DNA from: Ascidia mentula | Taxonomy: Eukaryota; Chordata; Ascidiacea; Phlebobranchia; Ascidiidae | DNA: 64,000 bases | Assembly (NCBI GenBank): GCA_947561715.1 | Contig: OX387199.1 | Coordinates: 16,311,001 to 16,375,000 of the forward strand | Direction: 5' to 3' | In this document: positions 29,028 to 42,502 of the stretch, piece by piece | How positions within the stretch are numbered: position 1 is the stretch's first letter | Layout: each line of letters begins with the position of its first letter | Notes under the pieces: model-generated | What the model was told of the DNA's origin: nothing | What the model saw: only the letters and a program-made list of their open reading frames with translations | Database searches by the model: none | Translations under genes and position numbers: made by a program

Positions 29028-32000
29028 TACCTCCACCTGGATTTAACGATAATGCAGAAGATCGACAAAAAAGAGATTGGATGGTGTGATACCTCCACCT
29101 GGATTCAACGATAATGCAGAAGATCGACAAAAAAGAGATTGGATGGTGTGATACCTCCACCTGGATTCAACGATAATGCAGAAGATCGACAAAAAAGAGA
29201 TTGGATGGTGTGATACCTCCACCTGGATTTAACGATAATGCAGAAATTCGACAAAAAAGAGATTTGGATGGTGTGATACCTCCACCTGGATTCAACGATA
29301 ATGCAGAAGATCAACAAAAAAGAGATTGGATGGTGTGATACCTCCACCTGGATTTAACGATAATGCAGAAGATCGACAAAAAGAGATTGGATGGTGTGAT
29401 ACCTCCACCTGGATTCAACGATAATGCAGAAGATCGACAAAAAAGAGATTGGATGGTGTGATACCTCCACCTGGATTCAACGATAATGCAGAAGATCGAC
29501 AAAAAAGAGATTGGATGGTGTGATACCTCCACCTGGATTCAACGATAATGCAGAAATTCGACAAAAAAGAGATTTGGATGGTGTGATACCTCCACCTGGA
29601 TTTAACGATAATGCAGAAAATCGACAAAAAAGAGATTGGATGGTGTGATACCTCCACCTGGATTCAACGATAATGCAGAAAATCGACAAAAAAGAGATTG
29701 GATGGTGTGATACCTCCACCAGGATTCAACGATAATGCAGAAGATCGACAAAAAAGAGATTGGATGGTGTGATACCTCCACCTGGATTCAACGATAATGC
29801 AGAAAATCGACAAAAAAGAGATTGGATGGTGTGATACCTCCACCTGGATTCAACGATAATGCAGAAAATCGACAAAAAAGAGATTGGATGGTGTGATACC
29901 TCCACCTGGATTCAACGATAATGCAGAAAATCGACAAAAAAGAGATTGGATGGTGTGATACCTCCACCTGGATTTAACGATAATGCAGAAGATCGACAAA
30001 AAAGAGATTGGATGGTGTGATACCTCCACCTGGATTCAACGATAATGCAGAAAATCGACAAAAAAGAGATTGGATGGTGTGATACCTCCACCTGGATTCA
30101 ACGATAATGCAGAAAATCGACAAAAAAGAGATTGGATGGTGTGATACCTCCACCAGGATTCAACGATAATGCAGAAGATCGACAAAAAAGAGATTTGGAT
30201 GGTGTGATACCTCCACCAGGATTCAACGATAATGCAGAAGATCGACAAAAAAGAGATTGGATGGTGTGATACCTCCACCAGGATTCAACGATAATGCAGA
30301 AGATCGACAAAAAAGAGATTGGATGGTGTGATACCTCCACCTGGATTTAACGATAATGCAGAAAATCGACAAAAAAGAGATTGGATGGTGTGATACCTCC
30401 ACCTGGATTCAACGATAATGCAGAAGATCGACAAAAAAGAGATTGGATGGTGTGATACCTCCACCTGGATTTAACGATAATGCAGAAAATCGACAAAAAA
30501 GAGATTGGATGGTGTGATACCTCCACCTGGATTTAACGATAATGCAGAAAATCGACAAAAAAGAGATTTGGATGGTGTGATACCTCCACCTGGATTCAAC
30601 GATAATGCAGAAGATCGACAAAAAAGAGATTGGATGGTGTGATACCTCCACCTGGATTTAACGATAATGCAGAAAATCGACAAAAAAGAGATTGGATGGT
30701 GTGATACCTCCACCAGGATTCAACGATAATGCAGAAGATCGACAAAAAAGAGATTGGATGGTGTGATACCTCCACCTGGATTTAACGATAATGCCGAAAA
30801 TCGACAAAAAAGAGATTGGATGGTGTGATACCTCCACCTGGATTCAACGATAATGCAGAAGATCGACAAAAAAGAGATTGGATGGTGTGATACCTCCACC
30901 TGGATTTAACGATAATGCAGAAAATCGACAAAAAAGAGATTGGATGGTGTGATACCTCCACCTGGATTTAACGATAATGCAGAAAATCGACAAAAAAGAG
31001 ATTTGGATGGTGTGATACCTCCACCTGGATTCAACGATAATGCAGAAGATCGACAAAAAAGAGATTGGATGGTGTGATACCTCCACCTGGATTCAACGAT
31101 AATGCAGAAAATCGACAAAAAAGAGATTGGATGGTGTGATACCTCCACCTGGATTCAACGATAATGCAGAAGATCAACAAAAAAGAGATTGGATGGTGTG
31201 ATACCTCCACCTGGATTTAACGATAATGCAGAAAATCGACAAAAAAGAGATTGGATGGTGTGATACCTCCACCTGGATTTAACGATAATGCAGAAGATCG
31301 ACAAAAAAGAGATTGGATGGTGTGATACCTCCACCTGGATTCAACGATAATGCAGAAGATCAACAAAAAAGAGATTGGATGGTGTGATACCTCCACCTGG
31401 ATTTAACGATAATGCAGAAGATCGACAAAAAAGAGATTTGGATGGTGTGATACCTCCACCTGGATTCAACGATAATGCAGAAAATCGACAAAAAAGAGAT
31501 TGGATGGTGTGATACCTCCACCTGGATTCAACGATAATGCAGAAAATCGACAAAAAAGAGATTGGATGGTGTGATACCTCCACCAGGATTCAACGATAAT
31601 GCAGAAGATCGACAAAAAAGAGATTGGATGGTGTGATACCTCCACCTGGATTTAACGATAATGCAGAAGATCGACAAAAAAGAGATTTGGATGGTGTGAT
31701 ACCTCCACCTGGATTCAACGATAATGCAGAAGATCGACAAAAAAGAGATTTGGATGGTGTGATACCTCCACCAGGATTCAACGATAATGCAGAAGATCGA
31801 CAAAAAAGAGATTGGATGGTGTGATACCTCCACCTGGATTTAACGATAATGCAGAAGATCGACAAAAAAGAGATTTGGATGGTGTGATACCTCCACCTGG
31901 ATTCAACGATAATGCAGAAAATCGACAAAAAAGAGATTGGATGGTGTGATACCTCCACCAGGATTCAACGATAATGCAGAAGATCGACAAAAAAGAGATT

Positions 32001-35000
32001 GGATGGTGTGATACCTCCACCTGGATTTAACGATAATGCAGAAGATCGACAAAAAAGAGATTGGATGGTGTGATACCTCCACCTGGATTTAACGATAATG
32101 CAGAAGATCGACAAAAAAGAGATTTGGATGGTGTGATACCTCCACCTGGATTCAACGATAATGCAGAAAATCGACAAAAAAGAGATTGGATGGTGTGATA
32201 CCTCCACCTGGATTCAACGATAATGCAGAAAATCGACAAAAAAGAGATTGGATGGTGTGATACCTCCACCAGGATTCAACGATAATGCAGAAGATCGACA
32301 AAAAAGAGATTGGATGGTGTGATACCTCCACCTGGATTCAACGATAATGCAGAAGATCGACAAAAAAGAGATTGGATGGTGTGATACCTCCACCTGGATT
32401 TAACGATAATGCAGAAGATCGACAAAAAAGAGATTGGATGGTGTGATACCTCCACCTGGATTCAACGATAATGCAGAAGATCGACAAAAAAGAGATTGGA
32501 TGGTGTGATACCTCCACCTGGATTTAACGATAATGCAGAAGATCGACAAAAAAGAGATTGGATGGTGTGATACCTCCACCTGGATTTAACGATAATGCAG
32601 AAGATCGACAAAAAAGAGATTGGATGGTGTGATACCTCCACCTGGATTTAACGATAATGCAGAAGATCGACAAAAAAGAGATTGGATGGTGTGATACCTC
32701 CACCTGGATTCAACGATAATGCAGAAGATCAACAAAAAAGAGATTGGATGGTGTGATACCTCCACCTGGATTTAACGATAATGCAGAAAATCGACAAAAA
32801 AGAGATTGGATGGTGTGATACCTCCACCTGGATTCAACGATAATGCAGAAAATCGACAAAAAAGAGATTGGATGGTGTGATACCTCCACCAGGATTCAAC
32901 GATAATGCAGAAGATCGACAAAAAAGAGATTGGATGGTGTGATACCTCCACCTGGATTCAACGATAATGCAGAAGATCGACAAAAAAGAGATTGGATGGT
33001 GTGATACCTCCACCAGGATTCAACGATAATGCAGAAGATCGACAAAAAAGAGATTGGATGGTGTGATACCTCCACCTGGATTCAACGATAATGCAGAAGA
33101 TCGACAAAAAAGAGATTGGATGGTGTGATACCTCCACCTGGATTTAACGATAATGCAGAAAATCGACAAAAAAGAGATTGGATGGTGTGATACCTCCACC
33201 TGGATTCAACGATAATGCAGAAGATCGACAAAAAAGAGATTGGATGGTGTGATACCTCCACCTGGATTCAACGATAATGCAGAAGATCGACAAAAAAGAG
33301 ATTGGATGGTGTGATACCTCCACCAGGATTCAACGATAATGCAGAAGATCGACAAAAAAGAGATTGGATGGTGTGATACCTCCACCTGGATTCAACGATA
33401 ATGCAGAAAATCGACAAAAAAGAGATTGGATGGTGTGATACCTCCACCAGGATTCAACGATAATGCAGAAGATCGACAAAAAAGAGATTGGATGGTGTGA
33501 TACCTCCACCTGGATTCAACGATAATGCAGAAGATCGACAAAAAAGAGATTGGATGGTGTGATACCTCCACCAGGATTCAACGATAATGCAGAAGATCGA
33601 CAAAAAAGAGATTGGATGGTGTGATACCTCCACCTGGATTTAACGATAATGCAGAAAATCGACAAAAAAGAGATTGGATGGTGTGATACCTCCACCTGGA
33701 TTTAACGATAATGCAGAAGATCGACAAAAAAGAGATTGGATGGTGTGATACCTCCACCTGGATTCAACGATAATGCAGAAGATCAACAAAAAAGAGATTG
33801 GATGGTGTGATACCTCCACCTGGATTTAACGATAATGCAGAAAATCGACAAAAAAGAGATTGGATGGTGTGATACCTCCACCTGGATTCAACGATAATGC
33901 AGAAAATCGACAAAAAAGAGATTGGATGGTGTGATACCTCCACCAGGATTCAACGATAATGCAGAAGATCGACAAAAAAGAGATTGGATGGTGTGATACC
34001 TCCACCTGGATTCAACGATAATGCAGAAGATCGACAAAAAAGAGATTGGATGGTGTGATACCTCCACCTGGATTTAACGATAATGCAGAAGATCGACAAA
34101 AAAGAGATTGGATGGTGTGATACCTCCACCTGGATTCAACGATAATGCAGAAGATCGACAAAAAAGAGATTGGATGGTGTGATACCTCCACCTGGATTTA
34201 ACGATAATGCAGAAGATCGACAAAAAAGAGATTGGATGGTGTGATACCTCCACCTGGATTTAACGATAATGCAGAAGATCGACAAAAAAGAGATTGGATG
34301 GTGTGATACCTCCACCTGGATTTAACGATAATGCAGAAGATCGACAAAAAAGAGATTGGATGGTGTGATACCTCCACCTGGATTCAACGATAATGCAGAA
34401 GATCAACAAAAAAGAGATTGGATGGTGTGATACCTCCACCTGGATTTAACGATAATGCAGAAAATCGACAAAAAAGAGATTGGATGGTGTGATACCTCCA
34501 CCTGGATTCAACGATAATGCAGAAAATCGACAAAAAAGAGATTGGATGGTGTGATACCTCCACCAGGATTCAACGATAATGCAGAAGATCGACAAAAAAG
34601 AGATTGGATGGTGTGATACCTCCACCTGGATTCAACGATAATGCAGAAGATCGACAAAAAAGAGATTGGATGGTGTGATACCTCCACCAGGATTCAACGA
34701 TAATGCAGAAGATCGACAAAAAAGAGATTGGATGGTGTGATACCTCCACCTGGATTCAACGATAATGCAGAAAATCGACAAAAAAGAGATTGGATGGTGT
34801 GATACCTCCACCTGGATTCAACGATAATGCAGAAAATCGACAAAAAAGAGATTGGATGGTGTGATACCTCCACCAGGATTCAACGATAATGCAGAAGATC
34901 GACAAAAAAGAGATTGGATGGTGTGATACCTCCACCTGGATTCAACGATAATGCAGAAAATCGACAAAAAAGAGATTTGGATGGTGTGATACCTCCACCA

Positions 35001-38000
35001 GGATTCAACGATAATGCAGAAGATCGACAAAAAAGAGATTGGATGGTGTGATACCTCCACCTGGATTTAACGATAATGCAGAAAATTGACAAAAAAGAGA
35101 TTTGGATGGTGTGATACCTCCACCTGGATTTAACGATAATGCAGAAGATCGACAAAAAAGAGATTTGGATGGTGTGATACCTCCACCTGGATTTAACGAT
35201 AATGCAGAAGATCGACAAAAAAGAGATTGGATGGTGTGATACCTCCACCTGGATTCAACGATAATGCAGAAGATCAACAAAAAAGAGATTTGGATGGTGT
35301 GATACCTCCACCTGGATTTAACGATAATGCAGAAGATCGACAAAAAAGAGATTGGATGGTGTGATACCTCCACCTGGATTCAACGATAATGCAGAAGATC
35401 GACAAAAAAGAGATTTGGATGGTGTGATACCTCCACCTGGATTTAACGATAATGCAGAAAATTGACAAAAAAGGGATTTGGATGGTGTGATACCTCCACC
35501 TGGATTTAACGATAATGCAGAAGATCGACAAAAAAGAGATTTGGATGGTGTGGTACCTCCACCTGGATTCAACGATAATGCAGAAAATTGACAAAAAAGA
35601 GATTTGGATGGTGTGATACCTCCACCTGGATTTAACGATAATGCAGAAGATCGACAAAAAAGAGATTTGGATGGTGTGATACCTCCACCTGGATTTAACG
35701 ATAATGCAGAAGATCGACAAAAAAGAGATTTGGATGGTGTGATACCTCCACCTGGATTTAACGATAATGCAGAAGATCGACAAAAAAGAGATTTGGATGG
35801 TGTGGTACCTCCACCTGGATTCAACGATAATGCAGAAAATTGACAAAAAAGAGATTTGGATGGTGTGATACCTCCACCTGGATTTAACGATAATGCAGAA
35901 GATCGACAAAAAAGAGATTTGGATGGTGTGATACCTCCACCTGGATTCAACGATAATGCAGAAGATCGACAAAAAAGAGATTTGGATGGTGTGATACCTC
36001 CACCTGGATTCAACGATAATGCAGAAAATTGACAAAAAAAGAGATTGGATGGTGTGATACCTCCACCTGGATTTAACGATAATGCAGAAAATTGACAAAA
36101 AAAGAGATTGGATGGTGTGATACCTCCACCTGGATTTAACGATAATGCAGAAGATCAACAAAAAAGAGATTGGATGGTGTGATACCTCCACCTGGATTTA
36201 ACGATAATGCAGAAAATCGACAAAAAAGAGATTTGGATGGTGTGATACCTCCACCTGGATTTAACGATAATGCAGAAGATCGACAAAAAAGAGATTGGAT
36301 GGTGTGATACCTCCACCTGGATTTAACGATAATGCAGAAGATCAACAGAAAAGAGATTGGATGGTGTGATACCTCCACCTGGATTTAACGATAATGCAAA
36401 AAATCGACAAAAAAAAAATTTGGATGGTGTGGTACCTCCACCTGGATTTAACGATAATGCAGAAGATCGACAAAAAAGAGATTTGGATGGTGTGATACCT
36501 CCACCTGGATTTAACGATAATGCAGAAGATCGACAAAAAAGAGATTTGGATGGTGTGGTACCTCCACCTGGATTTAACGATAATGCAGAAGATCGACAAA
36601 AAAGAGATTTGGATGGTGTGGTACCTCCACCTGGATTCAACGATAATGCAGAAGATCAACAAAAAAGAGATTGGATGGTGTGATACCTCCACCTGGATTT
36701 AACGATAATGCAGAAGATCAACAAAAAAGAGATTGGATGGTGTGATACCTCCACCTGGATTTAACGATAATGCAGAAGATCAACAGAAAAGAGATTGGAT
36801 GGTGTGATACCTCCACCTGGATTTAACGATAATGCAGAAAATCGACAAAAAAGAGATTTGGATGGTGTGGTACCTCCACCTGGATTTAACGATAATGCAG
36901 AAGATCGACAAAAAAGAGATTTGGATGGTGTGATACCTCCACCTGGATTTAACGATAATGCAGAAAATTGACAAAAAAGAGATTTGGATGGTGTGATACC
37001 TCCACCTGGATTTAACGATAATGCAGAAGATCGACAAAAAAGAGATTTGGATGGTGTGGTACCTCCACCTGGATTTAACGATAATGCAGAAGATCAACAA
37101 AAAAGAGATTGGATGGTGTGATACCTCCACCTGGATTTAACGATAATGCAGAAGATCAACAGAAAAGAGATTGGATGGTGTGATACCTCCACCTGGATTT
37201 AACGATAATGCAGAAAATCGACAAAAAAGAGATTTGGATGGTGTGGTACCTCCACCTGGATTTAACGATAATGCAGAAGATCGACAAAAAAGAGATTTGG
37301 ATGGTGTGATACCTCCACCTGGATTTAACGATAATGCAGAAAATTGACAAAAAAGAGATTTGGATGGTGTGATACCTCCACCTGGATTTAACGATAATGC
37401 AGAAGATCGACAAAAAAGAGATTTGGATGGTGTGGTACCTCCACCTGGATTCAACGATAATGCAGAAGATCGACAAAAAAGAGATTGGATGGTGTGGTAC
37501 CTCCACCTGGATTTAACGATAATGCAGAAGATCAACAAAAAAGAGATTGGATGGTGTGATACCTCCACCTGGATTTAACGATAATGCAGAAGATCGACAA
37601 AAAAGAGATTTGGATGGTGTGGTACCTCCACCTGGATTTAACGATAATGCAGAAGATCAACAAAAAAGAGATTGGATGGTGTGATACCTCCACCTGGATT
37701 TAACGATAATGCAGAAGATCAACAGAAAAGAGATTGGATGGTGTGATACCTCCACCTGGATTTAACGATAATGCAGAAAATCGACAAAAAAGAGATTTGG
37801 ATGGTGTGGTACCTCCACCTGGATTTAACGATAATGCAGAAGATCGACAAAAAAGAGATTTGGATGGTGTGATACCTCCACCTGGATTTAACGATAATGC
37901 AGAAAATTGACAAAAAAGAGATTTGGATGGTGTGATACCTCCACCTGGATTTAACGATAATGCAGAAGATCAACAAAAAAGAGATTGGATGGTGTGATAC

Positions 38001-40118
38001 CTCCACCTGGATTTAACGATAATGCAGAAGATCGACAAAAAAGAGATTGGATGGTGTGATACCTCCACCTGGATTTAACGATAATGCAGAAGATCAACAA
38101 AAAAGAGATTGGATGGTGTGATACCTCCACCTGGATTTAACGATAATGCAGAAAATCGACAAAAAAGAGATTTGGATGGTGTGATACCTCCTCCTGGATT
38201 TAACGATAATGCAGAAGATCGACAAAAAAGAGATTGGATGGTGTGATACCTCCACCTGGATTTAACGATAATGCAGAAGATCAACAAAAAAGAGATTGGA
38301 TGGTGTGATACCTCCACCTGGATTTAACGATAATGCAGAAGATCAACAAAAAAGAGATTGGATGGTGTGATACCTCCACCTGGATTTAACGATAATGCAG
38401 AACATCGACAAAAAAGAGATTGGATGGTGTGATACCTCCACCTGGATTTAACGATAATGCAGAAGATCAACAAAAAAGAGATTTGGATGGTGTGATACCT
38501 CCACCTGGATTTAACGATAATGCAGAAAATCGACAAAAAAGAGATTTGGATGGTGTGATACCTCCACCTGGATTTAACGATAATGCAGAAGATCAACAAA
38601 AAAGAGATTGGATGGTGTGATACCTCCACCTGGATTCAACGATAATGCAGAAAATCGACAAAAAAGAGATTTGGATGGTGTGATACCTCCACCTGGATTT
38701 AACGATAATGCAGAAGATCGACAAAAAAGAGATTTGGATGGTGTGATACCTCCACCTGGATTTAACGATAATGCAGAAGATCGACAAAAAAGAGATTGGA
38801 TGGTGTGATACCTCCACCTGGATTTAACGATAATGCAGAAGATCGACAAAAAAGAGATTTGGATGGTGTGATACCTCCACCTGGATTTAACGATAATGCA
38901 GAAAATCGACAAAAAAGAGATTGGATGGTGTGATACCTCCACCTGGATTTAACGATAATGCAGAAAATCGACAAAAAAGAGATTTGGATGGTGTGATACC
39001 TCCACCTGGATTTAACGATAATGCAGAAGATCGACAAAAAAGAGATTTGGATGGTGTGATACCTCCACCTGGATTTAACGATAATGCAGAAGATCGACAA
39101 AAAAGAGATTGGATGGTGTGATACCTCCACCTGGATTCAACGATAATGCAGAAGATCGACAAAAAAGAGATTGGATGGTGTGATACCTCCACCTGGATTC
39201 AACGATAATGCAGAAGATCGACAAAAAAGAGATTTGGATGGTGTGATACCTCCTCCTGGATTTAACGATAATGCAGAAGATCGACAAAAAAGAGATTGGA
39301 TGGTGTGATACCTCCACCTGGATTTAACGATAATGCAGAAGATCGACAAAAAAGAGATTTGGATGGTGTGATACCTCCACCTGGATTTAACGATAATGCA
39401 GAAAATTGACAAAAAAGAGATTTGGATGGTGTGATACCTCCACCTGGATTTAACGATAATGCAGAAGATCGACAAAAAAGAGATTTGGATGGTGTGATAC
39501 CTCCACCTGGATTTAACGATAATGCAGAAGATCGACAAAAAAGAGATTTGGATGGTGTGGTACCTCCACCTGGATTTAACGATAATGCAGAAGATCGACA
39601 AAAAAGAGATTGGATGGTGTGATACCTCCACCTGGATTTAACGATAATGCAGAAAATTGACAAAAAAGAGATTGGATGGTGTGATACCTCCACCTGGATT
39701 TAACGATAATGCAGAAGATCAACAAAAAAGAGATTGGATGGTGTGATACCTCCACCTGGATTCAACGATAATGCAGAAGATCGACAAAAAAGAGATTTGG
39801 ATGGTGTGATACCTCCACCTGGATTTAACGATAATGCAGAAGATCAACAAAAAAGAGATTGGATGGTGTGATACCTCCACCTGGATTTAACGATAATGCA
39901 GAAGATCGACAAAAAAGAGATTTGGATGGTGTGATACCTCCACCTGGATTCAACGATAATGCAGAATATCGACAAAAAAGAGATTTGGATGTTGTGTTAC
40001 CTCCTCCTGGATTTAAAGATAATGCAGAAAATCGACAAAAAAGAGATTTGGGTGGTGTGATACCTCCACCTGGATTTAACGATAATGCAGAAGATCGACA
40101 AAAAAGGGATCGGATATG
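28630..40118 (+). repeat. Tandem array of 62/63-bp peptide-module repeats, about 185 units
   Basis: Every unit follows GATTTGGATGGTGTGATACC, TCCACCTGGATTTAACGAT, AATGCAGAAGATCGACAAAA. Two length classes exist: 63 bp (GATTTGG, frame kept) and 62 bp (GATTGG, frame lost at TGA within three codons). From about 29,000 to 34,950 most units are 62 bp; 35,100-36,020 and parts of 36,200-39,600 are richer in 63-bp units. Other markers are CCACCTGG/CCACCAGG, AACGAT after ATTT/ATTC, GAAGATCGA/GAAAATCGA/GAAGATCAA, and AATTGACAAA, which puts an in-frame stop in place of Arg. Long open frames on the minus strand are by-products of the repeat. The array ends with near-normal modules (DLDVVLPPPGFKDNAENRQ) and RDRIW-stop. 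Confidence 0.93.
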
Positions 40119-40119
40119 G

Positions 40120-41559
40120 TGAAACCCCCGCAAGGGTTGAATGATAATGCAGAAATAGGACCTCCGACTTGATTACGAAAAAACTAAGATTGTGGAAAAC
40201 GACGAAACTATCCTTAAAACGTGTAGATTGTTTACTAACACAAAGTAAATATAGTAGTTTGGTTTTCATTGTATCGTGTTTAGCGTAGTGAAGGGCGACA
40301 TTTTTCAAAGTTACATTTTGTATTCGCAAATTTTTTGCAATGATTGTTCTATTACCAAAGATTTCATGCCCCACCATTAACATCCATCGGCAAGTAAAAT
40401 TTTAATCCGTGAAAAATATGAAAATAACCAATTTTCAATTGCAATTTAGTAACTTTCAGGAAACATAAGGCTTATGTCGTTTTCCATTGTAAAAAAGCAA
40501 ATAGAAAACAACACACGAAGTTTTTGTATGAATTTTTCTAAGTTTCGTTGCACACTTCAGTTCCGCATGTGGATCTAGTGGATCATTAGGTAAGGATTGA
40601 ATCAAATGTACTGAACGTTGTTGGTCTCCAAATAATAACATGTTTTAAAATAAATAGGCATTACGCAAGCGCATTAAGAGTAATTAACTAACAGCTAATT
40701 TAAAATCATCGTCCCAGCCAAACGAGAGGTTTGTCCCGCCATGTCATGGTCCAATGCACATCCACAAAGCTGTCTAACCCAATTTCATGCTGAACAGTGC
40801 TGAGTGAACGTAAAGTCAGCAAAAACAAACATGACACACCTCATATAACAATTTTGGCAGCTTTGTATCCGATATTTCGATGGGCAGGCAAGCGAAACCC
40901 TTTTCTTTGATCTTCGACAAAGGATATTCAACGGTTTAAATATTTCCACTGTACTGTAGGCACCACTTTAAATTCGTCGTTGTGGGGTTTCCTTTAAAAT
41001 AGAGCTATAAAAAAGATGGTTTGTGCTTTATCTTGCTCCATTTACTTTTGACATTCCAATAAGTAGTTTTGCAATTTGTTAAAAATAAAATAACTTTTTA
41101 GGTCATCTGAGGAAGTTTAAATGCTTGGTCACTCTTTCATGGGTTTTCGATCGCGCCATGTTTTGTTTCAAGTTGTGCTGAGCATTGCTTGTGACCATAC
41201 AAAAATATTGTAACATTGCTTAATCATATTCCAGCGACACAACAAGATCCACATGCTTTGTTTGGAGTCTAGCGTGCCAAGTGGTTACGCTCAGGTGCAC
41301 CACACAAGGTTGCTATATCCGTACTCCAAACAACCGAACCCCACTTCACGCATTGTTGTGCATATTGACTATGGTGGTCTTCCGCTGTCTATCAAAGGAC
41401 ATTGCGTTTGTTCAGGACAACGTTTTCCTCAGAGAATTTCCTGTCAATTATCTTCGTAGTTTTTGCAAATACGTGATATTCTAAATTTACCATTACTAAA
41501 TCATGCGAAAATCAAGTGGAAGTTTTTTTACAATAGGAAAAAATTTATTGTAGTAATAT
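40120..41559. other. Downstream flank of the array, duplicated, no gene
   Basis: 40,120-40,175 is a last degraded module (GATAATGCAGAAATAGGACC). 40,200-40,860 matches 27,980-28,220, and 41,210-41,410 matches 24,240-24,430 weakly. I see no coding exon. Confidence 0.55.
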
Positions 41560-41810
41560 CTTGCGCTGTAACAGGTAAAGCAACAACATCTTACACCATG
41601 AAAAAATTACTTCATTTGACCACACTGGGATTTGAACCGAGGATAATCTGTACACTTATCCCGTTGTCTTCTAGGTATATAGCTCGGATGTTTGACCATT
41701 GCTGCCAGTCACCCGCCCTAGTCGCAGAGCAATAAGCTCTCGAGCTCGCTCTTGTGGTAAATTTTATTTCAAACTTAAGAGTTCGACATAAAAAATCTAT
41801 AGGGTTCCAT
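41560..41810 (-). mobile_element. Second tRNA-derived SINE family, minus orientation
   Basis: Reverse complemented, CACTGGGATTTGAACC becomes GGTTCAAATCCCAGTG, a pol III B box. The segment GTTTGACCATTGCTGCCAGT and the CTCTCGAGCTCGCTCTTG block recur at 55.5 kb and 24.7 kb respectively. It is distinct from the 19.1-kb family. Confidence 0.6.
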
Positions 41811-41934
41811 GAGATATTTTCTGGCAAAATCATCGGAATATGTCTGTTGAGTATAGGGAGAACTGGCTGCTGCCAACAACAATGACTGCAGTGACCTATT
41901 TGATTGTGTCCTATATTTGTTGTGGATTTATGGA

Positions 41935-42046
41935 TTTTTCAGATCACATTGCAACTTGTCGGGGAAAAGTGTAAAAAAAATTATCAACCCCATCCACCAT
42001 CAGGTGGGTTAACACGTCTCATTGTGCTGCGACTTTCCTGTTTCTT
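41935..42046 (-). pseudogene. Broken first-exon copy of an SLC16-like transporter, fused to a SINE fragment
   Basis: On the minus strand 42,046-41,982 reads QESRSTMRRVNPPDGGWG and then a stop, closely matching QESRRAMRRVDPPDGGWGW of the intact gene at 44.1 kb. The homology ends abruptly. The adjoining 41,935-41,972 (TTTTTCAGATCACATTGCAA, then CTTGTCGGGGAAAAGTG) is SINE body, so the exon copy appears to be truncated at a SINE junction. There are no further exons nearby. Confidence 0.7.
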
Positions 42047-42502
42047 CTGCGTTGAAGATTCAAAATAATCCCCACTAACTTTTTCGTCTCTAAACATGTT
42101 TGAGCTTTGTACAAAAAGAGTGTAATGTGTTGCCGACCTGTGATCTACGTAGTACCAACGAAATGCGTGCTGGTACATAGGCTATGCAGAGATGCTTGGC
42201 AAGTTCTTATCATTCTTAGCGATGTGCAATGAAAATTGATCGACTTAACAAATATTCTGTATTAAGTACATCCTGATAAAGGTTTGTTGAAAAACGAAAG
42301 AAAAGTTTAACATAATGAATGTATTTTTCGCGAGAAGACGCCCTCTTCTTAAGTGTTTATGTTCGTTTATTCCGAGTGTACGAAAATTAATCAACAACGT
42401 ATTGTATAGATACCAAGGCAGTTAAACCGCAGTTTCCACAACAACTAGTTTCCGTGCAAACTGCTGAACGGTGTTGGAACTTTCACAAAACCAGTCTCCA
42501 AA

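Noticed and set aside
35274..36191. 305-codon minus-strand open frame and dozens of similar frames across 28.6-40.1 kb
   Set aside because: They are antisense readings of the 62/63-bp repeat, which has no stops in some antisense frames. There is no signal peptide or independent start, and the same words recur in every unit.
28630..40118. CRISPR array
   Set aside because: Units are directly contiguous with no unique spacers, encode a peptide module, and lie in a eukaryotic genome with spliced genes.
41978..42178. A functional start exon of another SLC16 gene
   Set aside because: The frame stops right after PPDGGWG, no donor site follows, and SINE sequence replaces the rest of the exon.
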